Shown piece after piece: positions 8,077 through 16,712 of a stretch of DNA of 18,229 bases. The notes under the pieces were generated by a model. That model was not told the origin of the DNA and did no database searches. It was given only the letters and a program-made list of their open reading frames with translations. The DNA is from JAWOGN01 sp046496815 (lineage in GTDB: Bacteria > Desulfobacterota > DSM-4660 > Desulfatiglandales > Desulfatiglandaceae), in NCBI GenBank assembly GCA_046496815.1, contig JAWOGN010000412.1, forward strand, positions 1 to 18,229, written 5' to 3'. Numbering within the stretch: the first letter of the stretch is position 1; every line of letters begins with the position of its first letter. The position numbers and the translations under genes are program-made.

Positions 8077-8766
8077 TTACCAGGCTTCCCGCTCCAGACG
8101 TTTATAAATGAACATAAGTTGTTTCTGGGTCAACTCTCCGACATGCTCGTTAATCCACTTCAGGTCACCGGAGGCGATGGCAGCCTTGGCTTCGAGAGAC
8201 AGCTGATATCCTTCCAAGGCACCGGATCCGTTTTCCATTACCTCCCGCCAGAAATCCCGATCTTCGGCGGTCCGGTTCAGCACCTGAATGACCTGTCGCT
8301 TCTGTATGAGTTTTTCTTCTTCCGTTTCGGGCGCCTTGACGAGTGTATCGGCAGGTTTTTCAAAATTCTCCTTTAAGGCTTCATCGACGGCGCCCTTAAT
8401 CTGCTCTTCGGTAAACGGCTTGGGCAAAAAGTCACGAACCCCCAGCTTCATAGCTTCCACAGCGGTAGGAGTGGTTCCATACCCTGTGATTACGATGACT
8501 TCGGTTTCAGGTTTTTCTTTTTTGACCTGTTTTATTACCTCCATGCCGCCGATGCCCGGGAGTCTGAGATCCGCCACCAACAGGTCATAACGTTTTTGTT
8601 TGAAGGCCTCGAGGGCCAGCTCGCCCGTGCCCGCCAATTTCACATCATATCCTTCCTCGGTTAATACCATCTCAAGGCCCTTGGCCACGCTAAGGTCATC
8701 TTCCATGACCAGGATGTGAGGGGGTACCAGATGGTTGACGGCCAAATTTTCCTGTAGCGTTGTCAT
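8077..8766 (-). CDS. Response regulator with an unassigned C-terminal helical domain
   Basis: This is a 229-residue two-domain regulator. Residues 17-130 are a receiver with acidic residues E22-D24, phospho-acceptor D66 (LLVADLRLP), T94 (ITGYG) and K116 (PKPF). A charged linker (about 135-155) leads to residues 155-229. These are rich in Trp, Lys and Glu and look helical (DFWREVMENGS, LSLEAKAAIASGDLKWI, ending KRLEREAW). I recognise no DNA-binding, AAA+ or enzymatic motif there, so the output is unknown. ATG 8766 is chosen because a full AGGAGG (8779-8774) lies 7 nt upstream; an earlier in-frame start at 8799 has no such site. A strong sigma54 promoter lies upstream and a terminator downstream, so it is probably transcribed alone under the adjacent NtrC-type activator. 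Confidence 0.87.
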   Translation of the reverse strand: MTTLQENLAVNHLVPPHILVMEDDLSVAKGLEMVLTEEGYDVKLAGTGELALEAFKQKRYDLLVADLRLPGIGGMEVIKQVKKEKPETEVIVITGYGTTPTAVEAMKLGVRDFLPKPFTEEQIKGAVDEALKENFEKPADTLVKAPETEEEKLIQKRQVIQVLNRTAEDRDFWREVMENGSGALEGYQLSLEAKAAIASGDLKWINEHVGELTQKQLMFIYKRLEREAW

Positions 8767-8845
8767 TTTAATTCCTCCTGTTGCTGAGTTATGAAACAAA
8801 ATTGATTGAATTTTGGTTTTCCGGGTTGCGCGATTGCATTATTGA

Positions 8846-8860
8846 GCAAGTGCCGTGCCA
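8846..8860 (-). promoter_or_regulatory. Sigma54 (-24/-12) promoter
   Basis: The minus strand reads TGGCACGGCACTTGC, an essentially perfect match to the sigma54 consensus TGGCAC-N5-TTGC, with correctly spaced GG and GC. Transcription would start near 8834 and reach the regulator ATG at 8766 after a leader of about 70 nt. The gene for a sigma54 activator lies just upstream, which supports a functional site. Confidence 0.88.
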
Positions 8861-8949
8861 GGAATGAAAAGCAACAGAAAGAATTTCAACTTTCCTGAAT
8901 TTGTATTTATATCATATAGTTGTATTTACTAAGTCTAAGGACCGGCGTG

Positions 8950-8962
8950 GTCTTCCCAAGAC
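8950..8962. promoter_or_regulatory. Candidate enhancer (UAS) palindrome for the sigma54 activator
   Basis: GTCTT-CCC-AAGAC is a perfect 5-bp inverted repeat about 90 bp upstream of the -24 element, within the usual range for NtrC-family enhancer sites. A second short symmetric stretch (GTATTATAC, 8976-8984) lies nearby. Which one the activator binds, if either, is a guess. Confidence 0.45.
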
Positions 8963-9094
8963 GTGCGTGTATGCGGTATTATACGGATAACGCAGGCGTA
9001 TCACAATTTGTCTAAATTATTTCATATAGTTATAAATATATAAATAGTTATACGGCCTTATGGGCTCTCATACGAAACGAGTGACCGGACATTC

Positions 9095-10528
9095 CTAGTT
9101 CATGGAATCCCCAGGCTTCAAAGTCGTCTTTTCATGACTTGCGGACAAGTGGTGCTTTTTCATGAGGGCTGAAAAATTGGATCGCTGCATGCCCGCGTGT
9201 TTGGCTGCCTGGGTGATGTTGCCGTGCGCAGTCAAAAGGGCTTTTTGAAGGAAAGCTTTCTCTATTTGACCGAATTGATTCTCCAGCAGATGTCGTTTGA
9301 CCGATTTGAGTTGCTCCAGGGTTTCAGGAACGGCATCTCGGGTTCGATTTGGTTTCATCTCCCAATGATCCGATAGGCTTTGGTAATCCAAAACCCGCTC
9401 ATCGGCCATGATGACCAGGCGCTCGACCACATTTTTTAGCTGTCTGACGTTGCCCGGCCAATCATAATTCGCCAGCATTTCGATGGAGTCGTCCGAGAAC
9501 CCGTCCACTCGTTTTGCAATCTTCTGGCGATATACCTTTAGGAAGTGATAGAGCAACCGTGGTATGTCATCTTTTCTCTCCCTGAGTGGCGGAATGAAGA
9601 TGGGAAATACGTTCAAGCGGTAAAAAAGGTCTTCGCGGAAGGTCCCCTTTTCAACCATGGCCTTCAAATCCCGGTTTGTGGCGGCAATGAAGCGGACATC
9701 CGATTTCCTTATGCGGCTGGAGCCTACAGGTTTGAATTCCTGCATTTCCATCGCCCGCAGCAGTTTCGCCTGAATGTCCGGATCCAGATTCCCCACTTCG
9801 TCCAGAAAAAGGGAACCGTGATCGGCGGACTCAAAAATGCCGGCTTTGTCCTGAATCGCGCCGGTAAAAGCGCCTTTAACATGTCCGAACAGTTCGCTTT
9901 CCAGCAGTGATGGAGAAAATGTATTGCAGTCAACCGCCACAAATTTTCGGGCGGCCCTTTTGCTGTGGGCATGGATGGCCCTGGCGAATAATTCCTTGCC
10001 CGTTCCGCTTTCTCCACTCAGCAGTACGGTCGTGGCGGTAGGGGCAACCTTTTTAATATCATCAAATATTTTGAGAATTCCGGGATTTTTGCCGATGATG
10101 TTGCTGAAGTCAAACCGCTCACTGAGTTGTTGGCGCAGCGCAAGATTTTCCTCAACCAACCGTTTTTTCTCGATGGCCCTATCCACAGCAAGCACGAGTT
10201 CGTCATCGGGGAATGGCTTGGTGAGGTAATCGAAAGCCCCCAATTTCATGGCCTCCACGGCATTTTGAACTGAGGAATACCCCGTCATGACGATTACGTA
10301 CACATTCGGGGTTTTGCTTCTAAGGATCCTCAGAACATCCATCCCGTCCATATCCGTCAGCTTCATATCCAACAGGACAAGATCATAGATCCCTTTCCGG
10401 ATTGCCTCGATCCCCGCCCTTCCGGTCATGGAGATATCCACGGAGTGGCCTTTTTCGGAAAGCGCCATGCGACATCCATCGCATATGACACGTTCATCGT
10501 CGATGATCAGAATACGACTGGGTTGCAT
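9095..10528 (-). CDS. NtrC-family sigma54-dependent response regulator
   Basis: A complete 477-residue activator. The receiver (1-120) has D10-D11, phospho-acceptor D54, T82 and K104. The AAA+ domain has Walker A GESGTGKE (172-179), the sigma54-contacting GAFTGA loop (219-224), Walker B SLFLDE (239-244) and the NYDWPGNVRQL segment. A Fis-type helix-turn-helix lies at about 436-458 (NITQAAKHAGMQRSNFSALMKK). It should remodel sigma54 RNA polymerase when phosphorylated. ATG 10528 places the receiver five residues after the start, aligned exactly with the receiver-only protein at 7521-7889, though its ribosome site is weak. ATG 10567 and TTG 10582 are in-frame alternatives. The gene overlaps the 3' end of the kinase gene by 35 nt, indicating a coupled two-component pair. 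The likely target is the sigma54 promoter at 8846-8860. Confidence 0.95.
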   Translation of the reverse strand: MQPSRILIIDDERVICDGCRMALSEKGHSVDISMTGRAGIEAIRKGIYDLVLLDMKLTDMDGMDVLRILRSKTPNVYVIVMTGYSSVQNAVEAMKLGAFDYLTKPFPDDELVLAVDRAIEKKRLVEENLALRQQLSERFDFSNIIGKNPGILKIFDDIKKVAPTATTVLLSGESGTGKELFARAIHAHSKRAARKFVAVDCNTFSPSLLESELFGHVKGAFTGAIQDKAGIFESADHGSLFLDEVGNLDPDIQAKLLRAMEMQEFKPVGSSRIRKSDVRFIAATNRDLKAMVEKGTFREDLFYRLNVFPIFIPPLRERKDDIPRLLYHFLKVYRQKIAKRVDGFSDDSIEMLANYDWPGNVRQLKNVVERLVIMADERVLDYQSLSDHWEMKPNRTRDAVPETLEQLKSVKRHLLENQFGQIEKAFLQKALLTAHGNITQAAKHAGMQRSNFSALMKKHHLSASHEKTTLKPGDSMN

Positions 10529-11771
10529 TTGGGTGTCTTGTTGTTTTCCCGGAGGGTTCGCTTTCATGGAGCGGGATCTCAATGCTAAAACGGGTTCCTT
10601 TCCCGGGTTTGCTGGAAACGTGAATTTCCCCTTGATGGTTCCGGATGATTCGATAGGTCACGGCCAGCCCAAGGCCCGTTCCCGTTGGATTGGTGGTAAA
10701 AAAAGGTTCAAATATTTTGCTTATGTGCTCTTGGGGGATACCGCAGCCATTGTCCGCGATCTCGACCGTTGCATACTTTCGATCCGCATCCAATTGGCTC
10801 CTGATAGTGATCTCACCATTTTCTTGAATGGCTTTTACGGCATTGAGCAAAAGGTTAACAAAGACCTGGTGCATCTGATTCACGTCCACAAAATTGTCCG
10901 GCATTTCGCTAAACAGAAGTTTTTTTACCGTGATGTGATGGAGACGAAACTCATTGTCGAGCATGCCCAGAGTTTTTTCAATGATATGGTTGACATTGGC
11001 CAAGGTCTTTTCAGGCTCCTTTTCACGCGAAAATTCCAACAGGTCCTGGATAATGGTTTTGCAACGCAAGGTCTCATTGATGATAATCTCCAGGCCTTCC
11101 CGAAGCGGTCCATCCTCTGGAACCTTTTTGGATAGGTTGGTGCTGTAAAGCAATATGCCGCCAAGCGGATTGTTGATTTCGTGGGCGATTCCTGCGGCCA
11201 TTCGGCCCAGTGCCGAAAGCTTTTCAGTTTGAAGGACCAGGTGGTCGTAACGAGCTTGCTGGTTTTCGATCAGCCTGGCCTTATCGATTGCGCAGGCACA
11301 TTGCTGCGTGATGGCGATTACGAAATCCAGTTCTTCCTCGGAAAACGTTCGCTTCTCGGAAAAATACATCCGAATGATTCCGACAATATCAGCCTTGAGG
11401 GTGAGCGGAAGATCCAGGATCATGCGAATGCCTTCTTCCCATGCCTCCTGTGGATATTGAACACGAGGATCCGTCAGGATGTCATCAATCATGATAACCT
11501 TGTTTTTCCTGCAAAGATCCGTAATGATGTTTTCCTTGGAGACAGCCCCCTTTGAAAGGTATCGCTCTCCCAGGCCATAGGCAGCGCCTAATTCCAATTG
11601 GTGTGTTCCCAGATTGAGAATCCTGAGGACGGCTCCCTTGGCATCCAGCATCTCGGAAGCTTTCCACACCACCAGCTCCAAAACCTCCTCCACATCCGTG
11701 CTGGAATGTACCACGGTGCTGACATCCCGAAATACGCGATAAAAGGTCTCAATTTTTATTGAAGCATCCAA
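10494..11771 (-). CDS. GAF-domain sensor histidine kinase
   Basis: This is a 425-residue cytoplasmic kinase with no membrane segment, so it senses an internal signal. Residues 1-165 form a GAF-type sensor domain. The dimerisation/phosphoacceptor region carries H197 in the H box GIAHEINNPLGG. The ATPase domain has the N box around N310 (VNLLLNAVKAI), G1 DNGCGIP (340-346), the F box IFEPFFTT and G2 GTGLGLA (364-370). All catalytic motifs are intact. The TTG start at 11771 is supported by AGGAG six bases upstream. The gene overlaps the NtrC-type gene, its probable phosphotransfer partner. The ligand cannot be read from sequence; a redox or metabolic cue linked to the neighbouring formate/Hdr genes is an inference from context. 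Confidence 0.93.
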   Translation of the reverse strand: MDASIKIETFYRVFRDVSTVVHSSTDVEEVLELVVWKASEMLDAKGAVLRILNLGTHQLELGAAYGLGERYLSKGAVSKENIITDLCRKNKVIMIDDILTDPRVQYPQEAWEEGIRMILDLPLTLKADIVGIIRMYFSEKRTFSEEELDFVIAITQQCACAIDKARLIENQQARYDHLVLQTEKLSALGRMAAGIAHEINNPLGGILLYSTNLSKKVPEDGPLREGLEIIINETLRCKTIIQDLLEFSREKEPEKTLANVNHIIEKTLGMLDNEFRLHHITVKKLLFSEMPDNFVDVNQMHQVFVNLLLNAVKAIQENGEITIRSQLDADRKYATVEIADNGCGIPQEHISKIFEPFFTTNPTGTGLGLAVTYRIIRNHQGEIHVSSKPGKGTRFSIEIPLHESEPSGKTTRHPNATQSYSDHRR

Positions 11772-11918
11772 ACCAAACTCCTATTTCAATCCTATCCGTC
11801 GCCAGAAACAGGGGAACCGTCTGCCGTAAAAAATACACTTGAGCAAGCGCTTTCTCCCTCAGGATCGGCGCTGAAGGCATGACGGGACCGTTTGCTGGAA
11901 AGGCCGATTTCTTTGGAA

Positions 11919-11947
11919 AGTCTATTAGATCGGCATTCCAGTGTCAA
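11919..11947 (-). promoter_or_regulatory. Candidate sigma70 promoter for the kinase/NtrC pair
   Basis: On the minus strand TTGACA (11947-11942, perfect -35) is followed after 17 nt by TAGACT (11924-11919, 4 of 6, with the key T1, A2 and T6). The start would be near 11912, giving a leader of about 140 nt to the kinase TTG. It lies directly after the helicase stop, in the 200-nt gap that holds no gene. Confidence 0.55.
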
Positions 11948-11971
11948 CGTGACAATAAGGATGCACGGGAA

Positions 11972-14900
11972 TTAACCCTGGAGTGGAGGATCCTGAAACC
12001 CCCTTGAACCAAAAAGATTTAATTGTCTGTGGGGCTTTTGTCTGGGTTTCCAAGCGCGCCGCTCAAGAGGCATGCAGATGTCTTCCGTTAGGACATGAAG
12101 GAACGGTGAAGCATCGAGGGTCAAAACGCGACCGTTGAGCGTCCGACGCTTGGCACGGGATAAAATGAGTTGAGACCGGGCCCGCGTCATCCCCACGTAA
12201 AAGAGACGTCTTTCTTCTTTATCATCGCTGCTTCCAAACAGAGTGCACGGCATGAGCCGATCCTCGCAACCGGTCATAAAGACTACGGGCCACTCCAGTC
12301 CCTTGGCCGCATGGATAGACATCAGGGCCACACGGTCACCGATGAGAATCCCATGATCAATGCCCCGTTCCAGGGAAAGGATATCCAAAAAGGTCTCTAG
12401 GTTCCCTTCCAGATTCGCTGCCAACTGTTTCAGTCGGTTTAAAGCCTCAGCGGTCTTCTCCGATGAGCAGTCAAATTCATGCCATTTTACGGCGCGATCA
12501 ATGAGTTCCGGCAATGTGCCGTTTGTTTGGAACGTCTCGGACAAGGGCTGTTCGGTGATGAATGCTTCAGAGAGGGACTGTTCATACAACTTCGCGTAAT
12601 GCGGGTTATCGGGATACTGAAGTGTTTGGAAAAACCTCCAGAGGATATTAACCGGATACCGGGCTCTTAGTGGGGTCTCCCCGGAGCGAACAAATGGAAT
12701 CCCGGCTCTGTCCAGTGCCACCGACAGGGCATCACCCATCACATTCAAACGAAAAAGCACGCCGATATCACCAAATCCAATAGATGTTTCCCCTTCATGG
12801 GAGGCGACACGACCGCTGTCAAGAGAAAAATGGGTTGTGCCCCCGATCAGTCTTTCTATTTGCTCCACGATCATCTCAGCCTCTTCAGACTCGGTCCCGC
12901 AGGTCGAAATAGAGATCGGCCCAGTCTCTAAGGATAGGCATTCAAGGGGCGCTCCCTTTCCCATGAGAGCGGAAGCTCCCTGAAGTATTTCTTTTGCTGA
13001 ACGGTAATTTTTTGTGAGTGTGATTACCTCGGCGCCGGGGAAATCCTCTGCAAATCGATAGAAATTCCTGACATCCGCCCCGCGAAACCCGTAGATTGCT
13101 TGATCCGGATCACCGATCACACAGATTCTGGTTTTATCCGTCCGGATGAGTTTCTTGAGCAGTTCAACCTGAATCGGGTGGGTGTCCTGATATTCGTCCA
13201 CAAAGATCCATGGGTATTTCTTGCCATATTCTCGAGCAACATCGGGATGGTTTTGAAATAATCTCAAGGTTTCCGTTTCCAGGTCGTCAAAATCCAGCAT
13301 GCCGAGCGTTCTCAACCGAGTCTGGTATGTAGTGAAAATGGAAAAAACGCTTTCAGTGTTCCTTTGCAACGCCACGGGATCCAGGACAGCCTGAGCTTTC
13401 ATGCCGGGGAGATCCTTCAGGAACCTCCGCTTGAATTGCTTGCCTTTGCCGGCCTCGCACAAAACCTGCTCTGCGAGGGTTCGTGCGTCGATTTCCGTGC
13501 AAAGACCGAATTCAGGCGAAATCCCGATCCTGTTTCCTTCATGGCGCAGGATCTCCAGGCAGAAGCCATGAAAGGTGGAAACATGGACCGCATTTGCTGC
13601 TGGCCCTTCAAGGAGTCCGGAGATCCTTTCCGCCATTTCTCCTGCGGCTTTCCTGGTGAAGGTGAGGGCAAGGACCTGCTCCGGTCTTGCAAGGCCCGAG
13701 CGTATGAGATACGCGATACGATGGGTCAAAGTCATGGTTTTACCGGTGCCCGGCCCGGCAACCACCAAAAGACAAGCCCCCTGATAAAGAACTGCGGACT
13801 TCTGCTCCGGATTCAGGGAATCCAGAACCGAGTCCGGGGGTGAAAAAGGCACAGGGTTGGTCTGTATATATTTTTTCTCGCGACTCTTCTTTGTATGCGG
13901 CGCAGGTGCCGATACTGTAGGGGTCGCTTGGGCTTCTCGCGCAAACAGGGCCAGCTGACCGGCCATGGCATGCTTTTCAAAATCCTCGAATAAGTGAATT
14001 CTTCCGTACTCACCATCATATCCCGCCTCCCGGATCACCTGATTCCTGCGCATTCTGCTGATTCCCTCCGCAAGAACCGGCCCGGCGGCGTCCCGGATAT
14101 GGGGAATGGGTATCTCCATCAAAATCCGAAGTTCCGGCCCGAGTTCCGACACCAGTTTTTCATAAACCGCTGATACCCGCTTGGATTGGACCCCGCAGGC
14201 CAGGAGTTCGGAAAGCATCTCCCTCAACGGAATGAGACTGATAAACGCTTTGCCAAGCTTGGGCGCATCACGATCCGACAGCTCGTAAATTCGATGTAAC
14301 ACCCCGATGGTCAAAAGCCGTTCACAAACAGGACAGATTCCCTCCCGTTCGATGGTTTCTGTGGGTTGGAACCTGACGTGGCATTTGCGGTGCCCATCCA
14401 GATGGTATTTTCCTTCCTCCGGATAAAATTCGAGGGTGCCCAGAAACCCATTTCCATCCGCCATGGCCCGGATCATGTGGTCGTAGTCGATGTCTGTCTC
14501 AAAGATGTTGGCCTCACGCCCCAATTTATTCGGGGAATGTGCATCGGAGTTGGAAACCAGAAGATAATCATCCAGGGCTGATACCATGCGGTTCATAGGG
14601 GGATCGGAGGAGAGCCCCGTCTCCAAGGCGTGAATATGGCTGGTGAGATCCTCAAAGCACTCCTCCAAAGAATCGAAGCCGGACTTGGAGCCGAACACGG
14701 AAAACCACGGTGTCCAGATATGGGCAGGGATAAAAAACCCCCTGTCACATGTCTCAAGGGCAATTTCGAGCAAGTCCTTTGAATCGAGACCGAGAATAGG
14801 TCTTCCATCCGAAGAGATATTTCCGATTCGGTCGAGTCGGCTGTTGAATTTGAGCACGGATGCCATGTCAGGCATCAAGATTAAATGATGTGCTTTTCGA

Positions 14901-15211
14901 GTCTTTCCGTTTTTCTTGTAAATGCAACTGATCTCGCCGGTGAGCATAAACCGAGTACTTTGGGAGCATGAGGCGGGTAAGCTTGCCGTCACGGTTTTTT
15001 GAAGGTCGGGTTTCAGCTTGTAAAGCCCGTCTTCCGCCTCAACCAGTTTCTCTTGAAGTTCCGACACCCAACCGGGATGCGTGAAGTCTCCGGTGCCGAT
15101 GACCCTGATCCCCTTTTTGCCGGCCCAGAAAGCAAGGTGTTCAGGATCAAGCGACCTTGAAGTGGCCCTGGAAAAGTGGGAGTGGATGTGAAGGTCCGCG
15201 AGGAATTTCAT
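11972..15211 (-). CDS. PHP-domain / UvrD-type helicase fusion protein
   Basis: This 1079-residue protein joins two modules that are usually separate. Residues 1-260 are a PHP-type metal-dependent domain (DLHIHSHFS 6-14, GTGDFTHPGW 39-48, HIWTPWF 164-170, SNSDAHS 220-226), the fold of DNA polymerase exonuclease and phosphoesterase domains. A probable zinc site follows (C277, H278, C293, C296). From about 463 it is an SF1A UvrD/Rep helicase: Walker A AGPGTGKT (485-492), LTFTRKAAGEM, STFHGF, Walker B VDEYQDT (671-677), GDPDQAIYGFRG, LTKNYRS, then SIHAAKGLEWPVVF and YVGMTRAR near the C-terminus. All helicase motifs appear intact. A role in DNA repair is likely; nuclease activity of the PHP part is an inference. 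ATG 15211 has AGGGG just upstream. It stands alone, divergent from the AI-2E gene. Confidence 0.92.
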   Translation of the reverse strand: MKFLADLHIHSHFSRATSRSLDPEHLAFWAGKKGIRVIGTGDFTHPGWVSELQEKLVEAEDGLYKLKPDLQKTVTASLPASCSQSTRFMLTGEISCIYKKNGKTRKAHHLILMPDMASVLKFNSRLDRIGNISSDGRPILGLDSKDLLEIALETCDRGFFIPAHIWTPWFSVFGSKSGFDSLEECFEDLTSHIHALETGLSSDPPMNRMVSALDDYLLVSNSDAHSPNKLGREANIFETDIDYDHMIRAMADGNGFLGTLEFYPEEGKYHLDGHRKCHVRFQPTETIEREGICPVCERLLTIGVLHRIYELSDRDAPKLGKAFISLIPLREMLSELLACGVQSKRVSAVYEKLVSELGPELRILMEIPIPHIRDAAGPVLAEGISRMRRNQVIREAGYDGEYGRIHLFEDFEKHAMAGQLALFAREAQATPTVSAPAPHTKKSREKKYIQTNPVPFSPPDSVLDSLNPEQKSAVLYQGACLLVVAGPGTGKTMTLTHRIAYLIRSGLARPEQVLALTFTRKAAGEMAERISGLLEGPAANAVHVSTFHGFCLEILRHEGNRIGISPEFGLCTEIDARTLAEQVLCEAGKGKQFKRRFLKDLPGMKAQAVLDPVALQRNTESVFSIFTTYQTRLRTLGMLDFDDLETETLRLFQNHPDVAREYGKKYPWIFVDEYQDTHPIQVELLKKLIRTDKTRICVIGDPDQAIYGFRGADVRNFYRFAEDFPGAEVITLTKNYRSAKEILQGASALMGKGAPLECLSLETGPISISTCGTESEEAEMIVEQIERLIGGTTHFSLDSGRVASHEGETSIGFGDIGVLFRLNVMGDALSVALDRAGIPFVRSGETPLRARYPVNILWRFFQTLQYPDNPHYAKLYEQSLSEAFITEQPLSETFQTNGTLPELIDRAVKWHEFDCSSEKTAEALNRLKQLAANLEGNLETFLDILSLERGIDHGILIGDRVALMSIHAAKGLEWPVVFMTGCEDRLMPCTLFGSSDDKEERRLFYVGMTRARSQLILSRAKRRTLNGRVLTLDASPFLHVLTEDICMPLERRAWKPRQKPHRQLNLFGSRGFQDPPLQG

Positions 15212-15249
15212 GACCCCTAAAAGACTATAAGCAAAATTTCATGTCAAGC

Positions 15250-15262
15250 TTCATCAGATGAA
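15250..15262. promoter_or_regulatory. Palindrome in the divergent intergenic region
   Basis: TTCATC-A-GATGAA is a perfect 6-bp inverted repeat with a one-base centre, 39 bp upstream of the helicase start, in the 164-nt gap between the helicase and AI-2E genes. It could be an operator. I see no convincing promoter pair for either gene. Confidence 0.35.
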
Positions 15263-15375
15263 TCGGGCATACGGTTTTTGGTTTATTTTTCTTTTCATGC
15301 GGCTTACTTTGCAGATCTGAACTCGGAACTTGGAACCGATCAGTTTATGTGCAAGAAAAAAGGAGGAAAGTGACA

Positions 15376-16497
15376 ATGACCGTCTCTATCCCACAAGATG
15401 TTACGCGCACAACTTTGATCGTGCTCTTCATCGGGATTCTCATTGCTGCATGCTTTTGGGTTGTACGCCCTTTTGTTACCATATTTATCTGGGCGACCAT
15501 GATCGTTGTTGCAACATGGCCCTTGTTTCTGGCCCTCCAAGCGCGATTATGGGGTCGGCGCAAGGTTGCCCGTTGCGATGATGACTTTGGTCCTTCTGCT
15601 GGCTCTCATTGTGCCCTTATTTGTCGCTGTCGCAACCATTGTCGGCAACGCGGATCAAATAATTCTCCAGGTTAAATCCTTGGCGGCCTTCACGGTTCCC
15701 CCGGCCCCTGATTGGCTCGAGGGACTCCCAGTTATCGGACCCAAGCTTGGCGAGTACTGGGAACAGGTCGCCGCTCTGCGCATGGCGGATCTGTCGAGAT
15801 CTCTGGCGCCTTATACGGCGAAGCTCGTCGGGTGGTTTGCAGGGCAGGCAGGTAGTGTAGGCATGATGATTCTGGAATTTTTTCTTACGGTGATTATCGC
15901 GGCGATCCTTTACACAAATGGGGAAACAGCCGCGGGGGGGTCCGCGGTTTTGCCCGCCGACTGGGAGGAGGGAAAACTGAAGAGGCCGCCATTCTCGCAG
16001 CCAAGGCCATACGAAGCGTCGCGCTTGGAGTCGGCCTCACGGCGATCCTCCAATCCACCCTGGGTGGTATCGGCCTGGCCGTTACCGGCGTGCCGGCGGC
16101 CTTCATCCTCACGGGGGTTATGCTTATCCTCTGCATTGCCCAAATCGGACCCGGCCTGGTCCTGATCCCGTCCATCATTTTTCTCTATTGGAGGGGCGAC
16201 ATCCTCTGGGGAACCGTGCTGCTTATTTGGTCGGTTCCTGTCGTGCTCATGGACAACATCCTTCGCCCGACCCTCATCAGGAGGGGAGGCGACCTGCCCT
16301 TGCTACTCATCTTTGCCGGTGTGATCGGCGGCCTGATTGCCTTCGGAATCATCGGGCTTTTTATCGGCCCGGTGGTGGTGGCGGTCTCGTATACCTTATT
16401 GAAGGCCTGGGTCATTGCCGGAGAGGGAGAACAGGAAGATGAATTTAAGGTTCAACCCTCCGGAGCAGCACAACCGGATGAAATCCATCAACCGTGA
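15376..16497 (+). pseudogene. AI-2E/PerM family membrane protein, broken by two frameshifts
   Basis: Three pieces in frames 1, 2 and 1 together give one full-length family member of about 373 residues. ATG 15376 follows AGGAGG by 9 nt. Piece 1 has two hydrophobic helices. Near 15564-15565, dropping one G turns WGRRKVARCDDD into WGRRKLPVAMMT and enters frame 2. At the G7 run 15934-15940, adding one G restores frame 1, giving continuous family-like sequence (EEAAILAAKAIRSVALGVGLTAI) into the conserved ILCIAQIGPGLVLIPSI and DNILRPTLI segments. Such proteins have about seven to eight membrane helices and are annotated as AI-2 exporters or permeases of uncertain substrate. Two opposite one-base changes, one in a homopolymer, suggest sequencing error as readily as true decay; if real, the protein is lost. 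Confidence 0.82.
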
Positions 16498-16563
16498 ACC
16501 GTGAGGAATAAACCGAACGACTGCAGCAGCTGACCCGCACAGGGGGCTTGGCCGTTATACAGG

Positions 16564-16597
16564 GTAGACGGCGCATGGGAAAACCTCGTCTACTTTT
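16564..16597 (+). terminator. Possible terminator after the AI-2E gene
   Basis: GTAGACG/CGTCTAC forms a 7-bp stem over a 16-nt loop that can fold further (GGG/CCU around AAAA), followed by TTTT. It lies 67 nt after the AI-2E stop. The U run is short, so strength is doubtful. The rest of the 215-nt gap between the two convergent genes shows nothing else I can support. Confidence 0.45.
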
Positions 16598-16712
16598 AGA
16601 ATGATCTACACAGCATCTGGGTCTTTAAATGGTGGCGGGCCAATCGGCGACACCGGTTCAGCGGCGATCAAAAATTTGCCCTTTAAAGAGAGAGAAAGCG
16701 TTTCCACCGCTC

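Larger units (their letters stand above)
8767..9094. other. 328-nt intergenic regulatory region between the NtrC-type gene and the downstream regulator
   Basis: No gene is seen here. The region holds the sigma54 promoter, the candidate palindromes, and two copies of TCATATAGTT (8912-8921 and 9022-9031) 110 bp apart. The stretch 9011-9053 is very AT-rich, with TAGTTATA repeated, which may bend the DNA between enhancer and promoter. I see no clear terminator after the activator stop at 9095. Confidence 0.6.
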
